Source: Halomonas sp. M4R1S46
GTDB lineage: Bacteria > Pseudomonadota > Gammaproteobacteria > Pseudomonadales > Halomonadaceae
Direction of reading: 5' to 3'
DNA: 64,000 nucleotides
NCBI RefSeq assembly: GCF_025725685.1
Contig: NZ_CP107008.1
Coordinates: 4,154,001 to 4,218,000, forward strand
This document shows, one piece after another, positions 1 to 9,048 of the stretch; within the stretch, counting starts at the first letter, position 1, and each line of letters begins with the position of its first letter. The position numbers were made by a program, and so were the translations under genes. Under the pieces are notes generated by a model that made no database searches, was not told the DNA's origin, and worked only from the letters and a program-made list of their open reading frames with translations.

Positions 1-86
1 GGGAGCGACATGCGAATGACGCCACTATGCAACGGGATCTCTGGCGACCCGACGGCCGGCGACCCGAGGCGCCGTCGTTGACGTCA

Positions 87-1247
87 CTAGCCTAGCAACG
101 GCGGTGCAGCCCGCGCCAGTTCGACTTTCCGACGTACGCAGCCGCCTGTCAACGCGAATCCGATCAAACGACCGTCCTCATCCTCGGCGAGGGCAGTCAG
201 ATCCGGTCCTTCCCCTTCGAGGCGCCAGCGGGCGGGTGGCACGGTGGGGGGCAGCGACACCACCGGCAGCAGTGGCGTCTTGACCAGCACCGGCCAGGGA
301 CCATAGTGCACGGGCGTGGGCGTGCCGGTCAGGGTCCTGGCCAGGGCCTTGGCGCCGGCCTGCAACGGCTGGACATACATGGCATTGAGGCCATCGACGC
401 AGGCCACATCGCCCAGGGCGAAGATGCCGGGGGTCGAGGTGGCCAGCAGGCGGTCGGTGTGGATGCCCGCCGCGCCGACCTCGAGCCCGGCTGCCGCGGC
501 CAGCTCGCTGCGCGGCCGCAGGCCGGTGGCCACCAGCACCAGGTCGGCCTCCAGGCTCGCGCCATCGTCCAGCCCCAGCCCCACGCGGCTGCCGAGGGCC
601 ATCAGCTCGCGCACGGTGCGTCCCGTATGCAGCCGGATGCCGGCCGCGACGAAGGCCTCGCCCAGGGCATGGCCCAGGGGTTCCGGCAGCAGCCGTGGCA
701 GGGGCGCCGGCTCCGGGGCGACCAGCTCGACCGCGTGGCCGCCGGCGGCCAGGTCGTTGGCGAACTCGCAACCGACCAGACCGATGCCGACGATGGCGAT
801 CCGCGCCGGCCGCCCCAGGGCATCCAGCGCCCCATGGAAGCCCCGGTAGTCGTCGAGATCGTTGATCGTGAAGACCCGCTCCGCCACGGCCTCGGGAATC
901 GCGAAGGGGGCGACCGGCGCGGCCCCGGTGGCCAGCACCAGCTCTCCATAGGGCAGACGCTCGGCGCCGAGCGTCAGGGTCCGCGTGTCCGGATCCAGGG
1001 CCTCGACCCGGCTATGGGTGCGCATCACCACCCCCAACTGGTCGGCCACCTCGAGGGCGGAGCGGCTGGCCAGCCGCTCGGGGGGAAGCCGCTTGGCGAA
1101 GCCGGTGGAGAGCAGTGGCTTGGAGTAGTCGTCACCGCCGTCGGCGGTGATCAGGGTGATCGGCCGCTCGGCCTGGCTGGCGCGCACCTGGCGTGCCAGG
1201 CCGAGACCGGCCATGCCGGAGCCGATGATGGTCAGGGGAGCGGTCAT
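87..1247 (-). CDS. rubB: FAD-dependent NAD(P)H oxidoreductase, rubredoxin-reductase type
   Basis: Predicted flavoprotein that passes electrons from NAD(P)H to rubredoxin or a similar small carrier in the cytoplasm. The 386-residue protein has the two-dinucleotide-fold layout: an N-terminal FAD-binding GxGxAG motif at residues 9-14, a second NAD-binding motif GIGLVG at 154-159, and the ALGD flavin motif near 277-280. Its length is close to that of AlkT/RubB rubredoxin reductases. It stands divergent from ubiC, and in Pseudomonas rubB also lies near ubiC-ubiA-phoBR, which supports the name. No rubredoxin gene is visible in the 86 bases that remain to the left, so the partner may lie outside the window. 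Other NAD(P)/FAD oxidoreductases of this fold (nitrite or ferredoxin reductases) cannot be excluded. Confidence 0.8.
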   Translation of the reverse strand: MTAPLTIIGSGMAGLGLARQVRASQAERPITLITADGGDDYSKPLLSTGFAKRLPPERLASRSALEVADQLGVVMRTHSRVEALDPDTRTLTLGAERLPYGELVLATGAAPVAPFAIPEAVAERVFTINDLDDYRGFHGALDALGRPARIAIVGIGLVGCEFANDLAAGGHAVELVAPEPAPLPRLLPEPLGHALGEAFVAAGIRLHTGRTVRELMALGSRVGLGLDDGASLEADLVLVATGLRPRSELAAAAGLEVGAAGIHTDRLLATSTPGIFALGDVACVDGLNAMYVQPLQAGAKALARTLTGTPTPVHYGPWPVLVKTPLLPVVSLPPTVPPARWRLEGEGPDLTALAEDEDGRLIGFALTGGCVRRKVELARAAPPLLG

Positions 1248-1377
1248 GGGATGCCTCGCTGCGAGGGACGCGACGGCCCGGCATGGGATGGCCCGTCACG
1301 GTTCGGCCCGTGTGGGATGGCGTATCGGCGAGCCATGGTACACTAGCCGCCCTTTGGATTGGACGCGGAGTAGAGCG

Positions 1378-1914
1378 GTGGATCACGGCCCGGCACTCGC
1401 CCCCCGATGGCGCCCCCTGGCGGCGGCACGCCCGGCCATGAGTCCCGCCTGGTGGCAATGGGTCGCCTCCCGCGATTCCCTCACCAGCCGCCTGACCGAG
1501 GCCGGCCGCCCCTGGCGCTTCCGGGTCCGCCTGCTCGGCCAGGGCCTCGGTCGGCCACGCCGCGACGAGGCCCTGGCCCTGGGCCTGCCGCTGGGTCGGC
1601 GAGCCTGGCTGCGCGAGGTGGCGCTGACCCTGGACGACCGCCCCTGGGTGATCGCCCGCTCGGTGGCGCCGCTGGACCAGCCACACCGCCGGCGGCTCGA
1701 GCGGCTCGGCGAGCACTCGCTGGGCCACTGGCTGTTCCGCCAGCCCGACCTGGAGCGCGGCCCCATCGAGGTCAGCGCCGACCCCGCCCCCTTCCACCCC
1801 ACCACGGGCCCCTGGGGGCGCCGCTCGGTGTTCCGTCATGGCGACTTCGCCGTGCTGGTGCAGGAATTCTTCCTGGAGGCCATGGTGGATGACCTCGCCT
1901 TGCCTTCACGATAG
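1378..1914 (+). CDS. ubiC: Chorismate lyase (ubiquinone biosynthesis)
   Basis: Converts chorismate to 4-hydroxybenzoate and pyruvate, the first committed step of ubiquinone synthesis. I chose the GTG at 1378 because a GGAG Shine-Dalgarno lies at 1367-1370; the open frame continues upstream but reads into arginine-rich shadow sequence. The resulting 178 residues are close to the usual 165-190. Conserved features are the arginine in WLRE (residue 79) and the glutamate in VQEFFL (residue 163), matching the product-binding Arg and Glu of the E. coli enzyme. ubiA follows 72 bases downstream, so the pair can be co-transcribed. The gene is divergent from the reductase at 87-1247. Confidence 0.87.
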   Translation: MDHGPALAPRWRPLAAARPAMSPAWWQWVASRDSLTSRLTEAGRPWRFRVRLLGQGLGRPRRDEALALGLPLGRRAWLREVALTLDDRPWVIARSVAPLDQPHRRRLERLGEHSLGHWLFRQPDLERGPIEVSADPAPFHPTTGPWGRRSVFRHGDFAVLVQEFFLEAMVDDLALPSR

Positions 1915-1986
1915 GCTTGAGCGGCACGTGTCGGGAGGCGCCCCGCCCCTGGCACAGGCCCCGATCGACCCATGCGAGAGACCCTG

Positions 1987-2880
1987 ATGGACCGTACCCT
2001 GATGCGCCCCAGGGGGCTGGCCCGGCTCCCCGACTTCCTGCACCTGACCCGTCTCGACCGCCCCATCGGCACCTGGCTGCTGATGTGGCCCACCCTGTGG
2101 GCGCTGTGGGTGGCCGCGGACGGCCTCCCCGAACGCCGGCTGCTGCTGATCTTCGTGGCCGGCGTCTACCTGATGCGCGCCGCGGGCTGCGTGGTCAACG
2201 ACTACGCCGACCGCCACTTCGACGGCCACGTCAGGCGCACCCGGGACCGCCCCCTGGCCAACGGCCGCATCGCCGAGGGCGAGGCCCAGGGGCTGTTCGC
2301 GCTCCTGGTCATGGCCGCCTTCGTGCTGGTGTGGTTCACCAACCTGTTCACCGTGATGCTGTCCGTGGTGGGGGTGGCGCTCGCCGCCGTCTACCCCTTC
2401 ATGAAGCGCTACACGCACCTGCCCCAGCTGGTGCTGGGGGCGGCCTTCTCCTGGGCCATCCCCATGGCCTTCGGGGCGGTGCTCGGCCGGGTTCCCGTGG
2501 AGGCCTGGCTGCTGTTCGCCGCCAACCTGGCCTGGACGGTGGCCTACGACACCGAATACGCCATGGTCGACCGGGACGACGACCTGAAGATCGGCATCAA
2601 GTCCACGGCGGTGCTGTTCGGCCGCGCCGACCGGCTGATGATCGGTGCGCTGCAGCTGGCGACCCTGGGCCTGCTGGCCGGGGTCGGGCTGCGCCTCGGC
2701 CTGGGCGGCTTCTTCTGGCTGGGCCTCGCCGCCATGGCGGCCACCTTCGCCCACCAGCAACGCCTGATTCGCCATCGCGAACGCGAGCGCTGCTTCCAGG
2801 CCTTCCTCAACAACCACTGGTCGGGCCTGCTGGTCTTCGCCGGCATCGGCCTCAGCCTGTGGCCGGGGCAAGGCGGCTGA
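1987..2880 (+). CDS. ubiA: 4-hydroxybenzoate octaprenyltransferase
   Basis: Integral membrane prenyltransferase that attaches the polyprenyl tail to 4-hydroxybenzoate made by UbiC. The two aspartate-rich Mg-prenyl-diphosphate motifs are present: NDYADRHFD at residues 71-79 and DTEYAMVDRDDD at 187-198. The N-terminal TRLDRPIGTWLLMWPTLWAL segment is typical of the family, and eight or nine hydrophobic segments are visible. An in-frame ATG at 1972 is possible, but the ATG at 1987 has a GAGAG sequence just upstream, so it is preferred; the difference is five residues. It sits between ubiC and the Pho box of phoB, as in Pseudomonas. Confidence 0.9.
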   Translation: MDRTLMRPRGLARLPDFLHLTRLDRPIGTWLLMWPTLWALWVAADGLPERRLLLIFVAGVYLMRAAGCVVNDYADRHFDGHVRRTRDRPLANGRIAEGEAQGLFALLVMAAFVLVWFTNLFTVMLSVVGVALAAVYPFMKRYTHLPQLVLGAAFSWAIPMAFGAVLGRVPVEAWLLFAANLAWTVAYDTEYAMVDRDDDLKIGIKSTAVLFGRADRLMIGALQLATLGLLAGVGLRLGLGGFFWLGLAAMAATFAHQQRLIRHRERERCFQAFLNNHWSGLLVFAGIGLSLWPGQGG

Positions 2881-2900
2881 AGGGGGGCGACAGCCCGGTA

Positions 2901-2918
2901 CTGTCACGGTATTGTCAC
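2901..2918 (+). promoter_or_regulatory. Pho box upstream of phoB
   Basis: Two 7-base half sites, CTGTCAC and TTGTCAC, separated by four bases (GGTA) give the 7-4-7 PhoB-binding layout. A third CTGTCAT lies at 2928-2934. The site is 57 bases before the phoB start, as expected for autoregulation of phoBR by phosphate starvation. Confidence 0.72.
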
Positions 2919-2974
2919 AAGGACATGCTGTCATCGTCATCGACCCGTCATTGACCTGACCATGAGGCCCCGGG

Positions 2975-3664
2975 ATGACCGCCAAGACCGTACTGATCGT
3001 CGATGATGAAGCGCCGATCCGCGAGATGATCGCCGTGGCGCTGGAGATGGCCGACTATCGCGTCCTCGAGGCGGACAATGTCCAGACCGCCCATGCCATG
3101 GTCGTCGACCACCAGCCCGACCTGGTACTGCTCGACTGGATGATGCCGGGCACCAGCGGCATCGAGCTCGCCCGGCGCCTGAAGCGCGAGGAGAGCACCG
3201 CCGAGCTGCCGATCATCATGCTCACCGCCAAGGGCGAGGAGGACAACAAGATCCAGGGGCTCGAGTCCGGGGCGGACGACTACATCACCAAGCCCTTCTC
3301 GCCCCGGGAGCTGGTGGCCCGCCTCAAGGCCGTACTGCGCCGGGCCACCCCCCGCGGCGTGGAGGACCCGGTGGAGGTCGACGGCCTGATGCTCGACCCG
3401 GTGAGCCACCGGGTCAGCGTCGACGGCCAGTCCCTGGAGATCGGCCCCACCGAGTACCGGCTGCTGCAGTTCTTCATGACCCACCAGGAGCGCGCCTACA
3501 CCCGGGGACAACTGCTCGACCAGGTCTGGGGCGGCAACGTCTACGTCGAGGAACGCACCGTCGACGTACACATCCGCCGCCTGCGCAAGGCCCTGGGCGA
3601 GCCCCACCAGCAGTTGATCCAGACCGTGCGCGGCACGGGCTACCGCTTCTCCGCCAAGGGTTGA
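2975..3664 (+). CDS. phoB: Phosphate regulon response regulator PhoB
   Basis: OmpR-family DNA-binding response regulator that activates Pho-box promoters when phosphate is scarce. The 229-residue protein has an N-terminal receiver with the acidic pair near residues 10-11, the phosphoacceptor D54 in VLLDWMMPG and the conserved lysine in YITKPFS, followed by a C-terminal winged helix (EERTVDVHIRRLRKALG; TVRGTGYRF). The gene ends one base before phoR begins, so the two are translationally close. A Pho box lies upstream at 2901-2918. Length and sequence are typical of PhoB. Confidence 0.95.
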   Translation: MTAKTVLIVDDEAPIREMIAVALEMADYRVLEADNVQTAHAMVVDHQPDLVLLDWMMPGTSGIELARRLKREESTAELPIIMLTAKGEEDNKIQGLESGADDYITKPFSPRELVARLKAVLRRATPRGVEDPVEVDGLMLDPVSHRVSVDGQSLEIGPTEYRLLQFFMTHQERAYTRGQLLDQVWGGNVYVEERTVDVHIRRLRKALGEPHQQLIQTVRGTGYRFSAKG

Positions 3665-3665
3665 C

Positions 3666-4985
3666 GTGACGCGGCTGTGGCGACGGGAACTGTGGCGGCT
3701 GACGGCCCTGGTGCTCGCCGGCGCCCTGGTCGGCTGGCCCTTCTCGGCCATCGGTGCCGGCGTCGCGGTGGCGCTGGCGCTCTATCTCGGCTACCAGCTG
3801 CGCCAGCTGCATGCCCTCCAGCAGTGGCTGACGCACCGCCCCCATGACGAGCCGCCGGCGGCCTCCGGCCTGTGGGGCGAGCTGTTCGACCGCCTCTACC
3901 GCTACCAGAAGGGCCAGCGCATCACCCAGCGGCGGCTGCGCGACACCCTGCGGCGCATCCAGGAGTCCTCGGAGGCGATGCGCGACAGCGTGGTGATGCT
4001 CGACCGTCACGGTGACATGGAATGGTGGAACAGCGCCGCCGAGCGCATGCTGGGCCTGCAACCGGCCCATGACCGCGGCCAGCACATCACCAACCTGCTG
4101 CGCGATCCGCGCTTCGTCGACTACCTGCATGCCCGGGACTATCGCGAGCCCCTGACCCTCTCGTCGCCGATCGACGAGGAGATGATCCTGCAGTTCCAGA
4201 TCACCCTCTACGGCGACGACGAACGCCTGCTGATGGCCCGCGATATCACCCGCCTCCACCGCCTGGAGCAGATGCGCCGCGACTTCGTGGCCAACGTCTC
4301 CCACGAGCTGCGCACCCCGCTGACGGTGCTGGCGGGCTATCTCGAGACCTACGGCGACATGGCCGACCAGCTGCCCCCCCGGCTGGGACGGGGCATCGCC
4401 CAGATGCAGAGCCAGACCACGCGGATGCAGAACCTGGTCAACGACCTGCTGCTGCTCTCGCGCCTGGAGATCGACCGGGGCGGCCAGGACGACACCCGTC
4501 TCGACCCCGCCGCCCTGCTGGAGGCCGTGCGGCGGGATGCCGAGGCGCTCTCCGCCGGGCGTCACCACCTCGAGGTGGCCATCGAGGACCCGCGGGGGGT
4601 GCGGGGCTCGGAGAAGGAACTCCACAGCGCCGTCTCCAACCTGGCCTTCAATGCCGTGCGCTACGCCGGCGAGGGCAGCCGGATCGTGCTGCGCTGGCGG
4701 GCCTGGGGCGAGGGCGCCTGCCTGGAGGTGGAGGACGACGGCGAGGGCATCGACCCCCTGCACATCCCGCGCCTCACCGAGCGCTTCTACCGCGTCGACA
4801 AGGGGCGCAGCACCGCCACCGGCGGCACCGGCCTGGGACTCGCCATCGTCAAGCACGTGCTGCTGCGCCACGACGCCCGCCTCGAGATCGACTCCCGCCC
4901 CGGCGAGGGCGCCACCTTCCGCTGCCTGTTTCCCGCCGCCCGGCTGGTCGATGGCCAGCCACAGCCGGCCTCGCAGCGCGCCTGA
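3666..4985 (+). CDS. phoR: Phosphate regulon sensor kinase PhoR
   Basis: Membrane-bound sensor histidine kinase that phosphorylates PhoB under phosphate limitation, with input from the Pst transporter and PhoU. Translation starts at a GTG one base after the phoB stop codon. Visible in order: one or two short hydrophobic segments in residues 10-45 with almost no periplasmic domain, a PAS-like region at about 100-195, the phosphoacceptor H213 in NVSHELRTPLT, an N box around 320, and ATP-lid sequence GGTGLGLAIVKH near the C-terminus. The lack of a periplasmic sensor fits PhoR, which senses through PstSCAB-PhoU. Length is 439 residues, normal for the family. Confidence 0.95.
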   Translation: MTRLWRRELWRLTALVLAGALVGWPFSAIGAGVAVALALYLGYQLRQLHALQQWLTHRPHDEPPAASGLWGELFDRLYRYQKGQRITQRRLRDTLRRIQESSEAMRDSVVMLDRHGDMEWWNSAAERMLGLQPAHDRGQHITNLLRDPRFVDYLHARDYREPLTLSSPIDEEMILQFQITLYGDDERLLMARDITRLHRLEQMRRDFVANVSHELRTPLTVLAGYLETYGDMADQLPPRLGRGIAQMQSQTTRMQNLVNDLLLLSRLEIDRGGQDDTRLDPAALLEAVRRDAEALSAGRHHLEVAIEDPRGVRGSEKELHSAVSNLAFNAVRYAGEGSRIVLRWRAWGEGACLEVEDDGEGIDPLHIPRLTERFYRVDKGRSTATGGTGLGLAIVKHVLLRHDARLEIDSRPGEGATFRCLFPAARLVDGQPQPASQRA

Positions 4986-5046
4986 ACGGGCCGGGCGATG
5001 CGGGCAGCCTCGCCGCGCCGGCCGCGTGTCACCGATGCCGGGTGCC

Positions 5047-5805
5047 TCAGCGCGCCCGGGGCGGTGCCGCCTGGCCAAGCGGCGCGAGGTCGCGATAGTG
5101 GCGATCCCACATCAGCACCGCGGCGGCCACCGCGCCGGGCAGCAGGAACAGATTGGCCAGGGGCAGCCAGGTGATCAGCGTCACCCAGCCGCCGTAGCTG
5201 AGCGTCGGCCAGCGCCGCGCGGCGAGGCGGCGTCGCATGTCGCCGAAGGTCACCTGGTTGTTGTCCATGGGGTAGTCGAGGTAGGTGATGGCCATGGTCC
5301 AGGCCGAGAACAGCGCCCAGAGCAACGGCGCGACCAGGTTCACCACCGGGATCCAGCTGATCACGAGGAGCACCGCCAGGCGCGGCAGGATGTAGCCCAG
5401 CTTGACCAGCTCACGCCCCATGGCATCGACGCCGGCGCGCAGCAAGCCGCGATCGTCCAGCGGCGCCCGGCCGGTCACCTCGCGTTCGACCTTCTCCGCC
5501 AGGAAGCCATAGAAGGGCGCGGCGATCAGGTGGGTCACCAGGGTGAAGGTGAAGAACACGATCACCACCAGGCTGAGCAGGAACAGCGGCCAGATCAGCC
5601 AGCTGAGCCAGTCGAGCCAGGCCGGCACCATGGCCATCCAGCCCTCCAGCCAGCCGCTGAAATGGGCCAGCACGTAGGCCAGCATGCCGGCGTAGACCAC
5701 CAGGTTGGCGAGAATCGGCAGGAACACGTAGCGGCGCAGCCCCCGGGAGTAGACCAGTCGGGTCCCCCGGGACAGCGCCGTGAAGGCATCCAGCATCGGT
5801 GTCAT
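5047..5805 (-). CDS. cysZ: Sulfate transporter CysZ (EI24 family)
   Basis: Inner-membrane sulfate uptake protein feeding cysteine synthesis. Family hallmarks include APFYGFLAEKVE in the middle and LFSAWTMAITYLDYPMDN in the second half, closely matching E. coli CysZ (AAPFNGLLAE; LFSAWMLAIQYCDYPFDN). Several long hydrophobic segments are visible. The start is uncertain: ATG codons at 5814, 5805 and 5796 are all in frame, with a GGAGG directly upstream of 5805; the differences are only a few residues. The gene converges on phoR and lies downstream of the pst-phoU terminator, so it is probably transcribed separately. Confidence 0.85.
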   Translation of the reverse strand: MTPMLDAFTALSRGTRLVYSRGLRRYVFLPILANLVVYAGMLAYVLAHFSGWLEGWMAMVPAWLDWLSWLIWPLFLLSLVVIVFFTFTLVTHLIAAPFYGFLAEKVEREVTGRAPLDDRGLLRAGVDAMGRELVKLGYILPRLAVLLVISWIPVVNLVAPLLWALFSAWTMAITYLDYPMDNNQVTFGDMRRRLAARRWPTLSYGGWVTLITWLPLANLFLLPGAVAAAVLMWDRHYRDLAPLGQAAPPRAR

Positions 5806-5820
5806 TTCCTCCATCACGAC

Positions 5821-5850
5821 GAAAGGGGCCGTCGCCAGGGGCGACGGCCC
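5821..5850 (-). terminator. Terminator of the pst-phoU operon
   Basis: A perfect 10-bp stem (5826-5835 with 5841-5850) and a 5-base loop lie just downstream of the phoU stop codon. On the minus strand the stem is followed by CTTTC, a short T-rich tail. It separates phoU from cysZ. Confidence 0.6.
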
Positions 5851-5879
5851 GTTCAGGGACAGCGCGCATCGGGGGCGGT

Positions 5880-6605
5880 TCAGCCCTCGCCGAGCATGTC
5901 CTCGTCGAGATCATCCGGGTCCGTGTGGCGGATGTCGAGCCCCTTGACCAGATAGACCACATACTCGGCCAGGTTGTTGGCGTGGTCACCGATCCGCTCC
6001 AGGGCCCGCAGGATCCACATGATGCCGAGGACCGGCGAGATCGCCCGGGCATCCTCCATCATGAAGGTCATCAAGGAACGCATCGCGCTCTGATACTCGC
6101 TGTCGACCTGATCGTCCTCCTGGACCACCTTGAGCGCCAGCTCGGTGTCGAAGCGGGCGAAGGCGGTCAGGGCATCACGCACCATCTTGCGCACGTGCTC
6201 GCTGATGATGCGCACCTCGACGAAGCCGCGGGTGCCGCTGTGGCTGTCCACCAGCTCCCCGGCGTTGCGGGCGATCTTGCTGGCCTCGTCGCCGATGCGC
6301 TCCAGGTCGGAGGCGGCGCGAATCACCGCCAGCACCAGGCGCAGGTCCGAGGCCGCGGGCTGGCGACGGGCCAGCACACGCGTGCACTCGTCGTCGATCT
6401 TGATCTGCATGTCGTTGACGGCACGGTCGTTGTCGACCACCTGACGGGCCAGGGTGGAGTCCCCGTCGAGCAGGGCCCGGACGGCATCCTGCACCTGCTT
6501 CTCGACCAGGCCACCCATGGCCATCAGGTGGGTCTTGAGCTCCTCGAGCTCATGATTGAACTGCCGCGAGATATGCTGGCTGTGGATATCGCTGGTGATG
6601 TCCAT
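5880..6605 (-). CDS. phoU: Phosphate signalling protein PhoU
   Basis: Cytoplasmic negative regulator that links the Pst transporter to PhoR. The 241-residue, mostly helical protein starts MDITSDIHSQHISRQFNHEL and carries the repeated three-helix-bundle signatures with DxxxN/D and E...RIGD metal-binding patterns (ERIGDEASKIARNA and ERIGDHANNLAEYVVY). The ATG at 6605 was chosen because CAGGAGAG lies just upstream; the longer frame reads into pstB. It is the last gene of the pst operon, 25 bases after pstB, and a terminator follows. Confidence 0.95.
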   Translation of the reverse strand: MDITSDIHSQHISRQFNHELEELKTHLMAMGGLVEKQVQDAVRALLDGDSTLARQVVDNDRAVNDMQIKIDDECTRVLARRQPAASDLRLVLAVIRAASDLERIGDEASKIARNAGELVDSHSGTRGFVEVRIISEHVRKMVRDALTAFARFDTELALKVVQEDDQVDSEYQSAMRSLMTFMMEDARAISPVLGIMWILRALERIGDHANNLAEYVVYLVKGLDIRHTDPDDLDEDMLGEG

Positions 6606-6630
6606 GAGACTCTCCTGGGGGCGCAGTGCG

Positions 6631-7443
6631 TCAGGCCATGCGCCCGGTGATGTAATTCTCGGTGCGCGCGAGGCGCGGGTTGGTGAAGAGGGTATCGGTG
6701 GGGGCATACTCCACCAGCTCGCCGTTCTGCAGGAAGGCGGTGTAGTCCGAGACCCGCGCCGCCTGTTGCATGTTGTGGGTGACCAGCACCAGGGTCAGGC
6801 TCGCCTTCAGGTTGCGGATCAGCTCCTCGACCTTGAGGGTCGAGATCGGGTCCAGGGCCGAGGCCGGCTCGTCGAGCAGCAGCACCTCGGGCCCCACCGC
6901 CAGGGTGCGGGCGATCACCAGGCGCTGCTGCTGGCCCCCCGACAGCGACCAGGCGGAGGCCCGCAGCCGATCCTTCACCTCGTCCCACAGGGCCGCGGAG
7001 CGCAGCGCCCACTCGACGATGTCGTCGCGGCGTCGCTTGCGCAGCCCGCCCTGCAGGCGCAGTCCGAAGGCCACGTTGTCGTAGATCGACATGGGGAAGG
7101 GGTTGGGCGCCTGGAAGACCATCCCCACCCGTCGACGCAGCTCCGCCACCGCTACCTCGGGCGCATGGATATCCTGTCCCTCGAGGCGGATCTCGCCCTC
7201 CTGCACCACCTCCTCGTTGAGGTCGTGCAGGCGATTGAGGGCCCGCAGCAGGGTCGACTTGCCGCAGCCCGAGGGCCCGATGAAGGCCGTGACCCGATGC
7301 CGCGGCACCCGCAGGGTCAGGTCGTTGAGGGCCGGCTTGTCGCCATAGCGCAAGCCGAAGCCGCGGATCTCCAGGCTGGTGGCCTCGGGATCGAAGTCGA
7401 TGAACGCTCCCCTGGCGGGGCGCGCTTCCCGCATGACTGGCAT
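6631..7443 (-). CDS. pstB: Phosphate ABC transporter ATP-binding protein PstB
   Basis: ATPase of the high-affinity phosphate importer. Visible motifs: Walker A GPSGCGKST at residues 56-64, Q-loop in MVFQAPNPFPMS, signature LSGGQQQR, Walker B EVLLLDEPASALD and the H-loop in VTHNM. The ATG at 7443 is preceded by AAGGAG at a good distance, giving 270 residues, slightly longer than E. coli PstB because of a short N-terminal tail. It lies between pstA and phoU in the same operon. Confidence 0.95.
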   Translation of the reverse strand: MPVMREARPARGAFIDFDPEATSLEIRGFGLRYGDKPALNDLTLRVPRHRVTAFIGPSGCGKSTLLRALNRLHDLNEEVVQEGEIRLEGQDIHAPEVAVAELRRRVGMVFQAPNPFPMSIYDNVAFGLRLQGGLRKRRRDDIVEWALRSAALWDEVKDRLRASAWSLSGGQQQRLVIARTLAVGPEVLLLDEPASALDPISTLKVEELIRNLKASLTLVLVTHNMQQAARVSDYTAFLQNGELVEYAPTDTLFTNPRLARTENYITGRMA

Positions 7444-7485
7444 CAGGGCTCCTTGGGGCGACAGCAGCATCTCGATACGACGAGC

Positions 7486-9048
7486 TCAATACGACGAGAG
7501 AGTACCGTGGCGCGATCTCAGATGGTGACGCAGAAATATTGCAGTCAGATTAAGCACCAGGATCACCAGCACCAAGAGCAACGCCGTGGCGTAGATCAAC
7601 GGCATGGCCGCCTGCACATCGCCGCCGTGAAAGGCCGCATCGAAGATATGGTACCCCAGATGCATGAACTTCCTTTCAAGATGCAGGAAGGGAAAGTCGC
7701 CGTCCATCGGCACCTGGGGCGCCAGCTTGGCCACCCCCACCAGCATCAGCGGCGCCACCTCCCCCGCCGCCCGGGCCACCGCCAGGATCACCCCGGTGAG
7801 CATCGCCGGCGTGGCCATGGGCAGCACCACCCGGGTCAGCATCTCCAGGCGCGTCGCGCCCAGCGCCAGGGCTCCCTCGCGCTGGCGGTGGGGGATGCGC
7901 GCCAGGCCCTCCTCGGTGGCCACGATGACCACCGGCAGGGTCAGCAGCGCCAGGGTCAACGACGCCCATAGCAGCCCCCCCGTACCGAAGGTCGGCGAGG
8001 GCAGCGAGGCCTCGAAGAACCAGCTGTCCAGGCGCCCGCCGATGCCGTAGACGAACACCCCCAGGCCGAAGACCCCGTAGACGATGGAGGGCACCCCGGC
8101 CAGGTTGCGCACGCCGATGCGCACCAGCCGGGTCAGGCGCCCCTGGTGGGCCACCTCGTTGAGGTACACCGCCGCCAGGACCCCGAAGGGGGTGACCACC
8201 AGCGACATCAGCACCACCATCAGCACGGTGCCGAAGATCGCCGGCCACACGCCGCCGGCGGTATTGGCGGCCCGGGGGCCCTCGGAGAGGAAGCGCCAGA
8301 CGCCCTGTCCCCAGGCGGCGAGCTTGTCGAGCCCGGACATGGCATTGGGACGCCGGGCCCGGACGATCTCGTCCAGGGGCTGGATCAGCCGCTGCCCGGA
8401 CACGCTCTCCAGCACCAGGCGGGCCCCGCCCAGGGACGCGCGCAGCTCGGCGATCCGGGCCTCGGCCGCCGCCAGCGCCCGCGTGGCCCCGGCGCTCTCG
8501 CCCTCACGCTCCAGGCGACGCACCAGCGGCAGGATGGTCTGCTCGCGCAGCTCGCGTATCGCCTCGCGCCGCGCCGCGAGCTCCACCAGGCGGTCCGTCA
8601 GGGCCGACCAGGCCGCCTCGCCCTCGAGCCGGGGGCCCGCCTCGGGCTCGAGGGCCACCAGCCGGCCGACGAACTCGCTCCAGCGCCGGCGCTCCACCAC
8701 CAGCAGCTCCGGCGGATGGCTCACCTCGCGGATCGCGTCCAGGGCCACCCAGTCCCAGATGGCCCCGTCCAGGTCGCGGTTGCCGGTGCGATAGAGCCGC
8801 TCATGGCCGCTGCCGTCGGGCAGGGGGTCCTCCCTCACCGCCCGGCCGGCCAGCTGGCGACCGTCCTGCAGGGTGACCAGGGCGACATCCCCGGGCCAGA
8901 AGTGGCCCAGCCCACGGCTCGCCAGCAGCCCCAGCAGCAGGGCCAACAGCAGCAGCGACAGCGACACGCTGCCGGCGGACAGCCAGGCCCAGGGCCCCTC
9001 GCCGCGGGGCAGGCGAGCGCGCCCCGTCTCGCGATGCCAGCCTCTCAT
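7486..9048 (-). CDS. pstA: Phosphate ABC transporter permease PstA (long form)
   Basis: Membrane-spanning permease of the phosphate importer. The protein has 520 residues, much longer than E. coli PstA (about 296), because a region of roughly 200 residues, partly coiled-coil-like (rich in E, R, A and L), is inserted between the first membrane helix (about 25-50) and the permease core. This long form is also found in Pseudomonas. The core carries the EAA-type loop around EGALALGATRLEMLTRVVLPMATPAMLTG. The ATG at 9048 overlaps the pstC stop in an ATGA, showing translational coupling; the open frame runs further upstream inside pstC but is a shadow there. Confidence 0.92.
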   Translation of the reverse strand: MRGWHRETGRARLPRGEGPWAWLSAGSVSLSLLLLALLLGLLASRGLGHFWPGDVALVTLQDGRQLAGRAVREDPLPDGSGHERLYRTGNRDLDGAIWDWVALDAIREVSHPPELLVVERRRWSEFVGRLVALEPEAGPRLEGEAAWSALTDRLVELAARREAIRELREQTILPLVRRLEREGESAGATRALAAAEARIAELRASLGGARLVLESVSGQRLIQPLDEIVRARRPNAMSGLDKLAAWGQGVWRFLSEGPRAANTAGGVWPAIFGTVLMVVLMSLVVTPFGVLAAVYLNEVAHQGRLTRLVRIGVRNLAGVPSIVYGVFGLGVFVYGIGGRLDSWFFEASLPSPTFGTGGLLWASLTLALLTLPVVIVATEEGLARIPHRQREGALALGATRLEMLTRVVLPMATPAMLTGVILAVARAAGEVAPLMLVGVAKLAPQVPMDGDFPFLHLERKFMHLGYHIFDAAFHGGDVQAAMPLIYATALLLVLVILVLNLTAIFLRHHLRSRHGTLSSY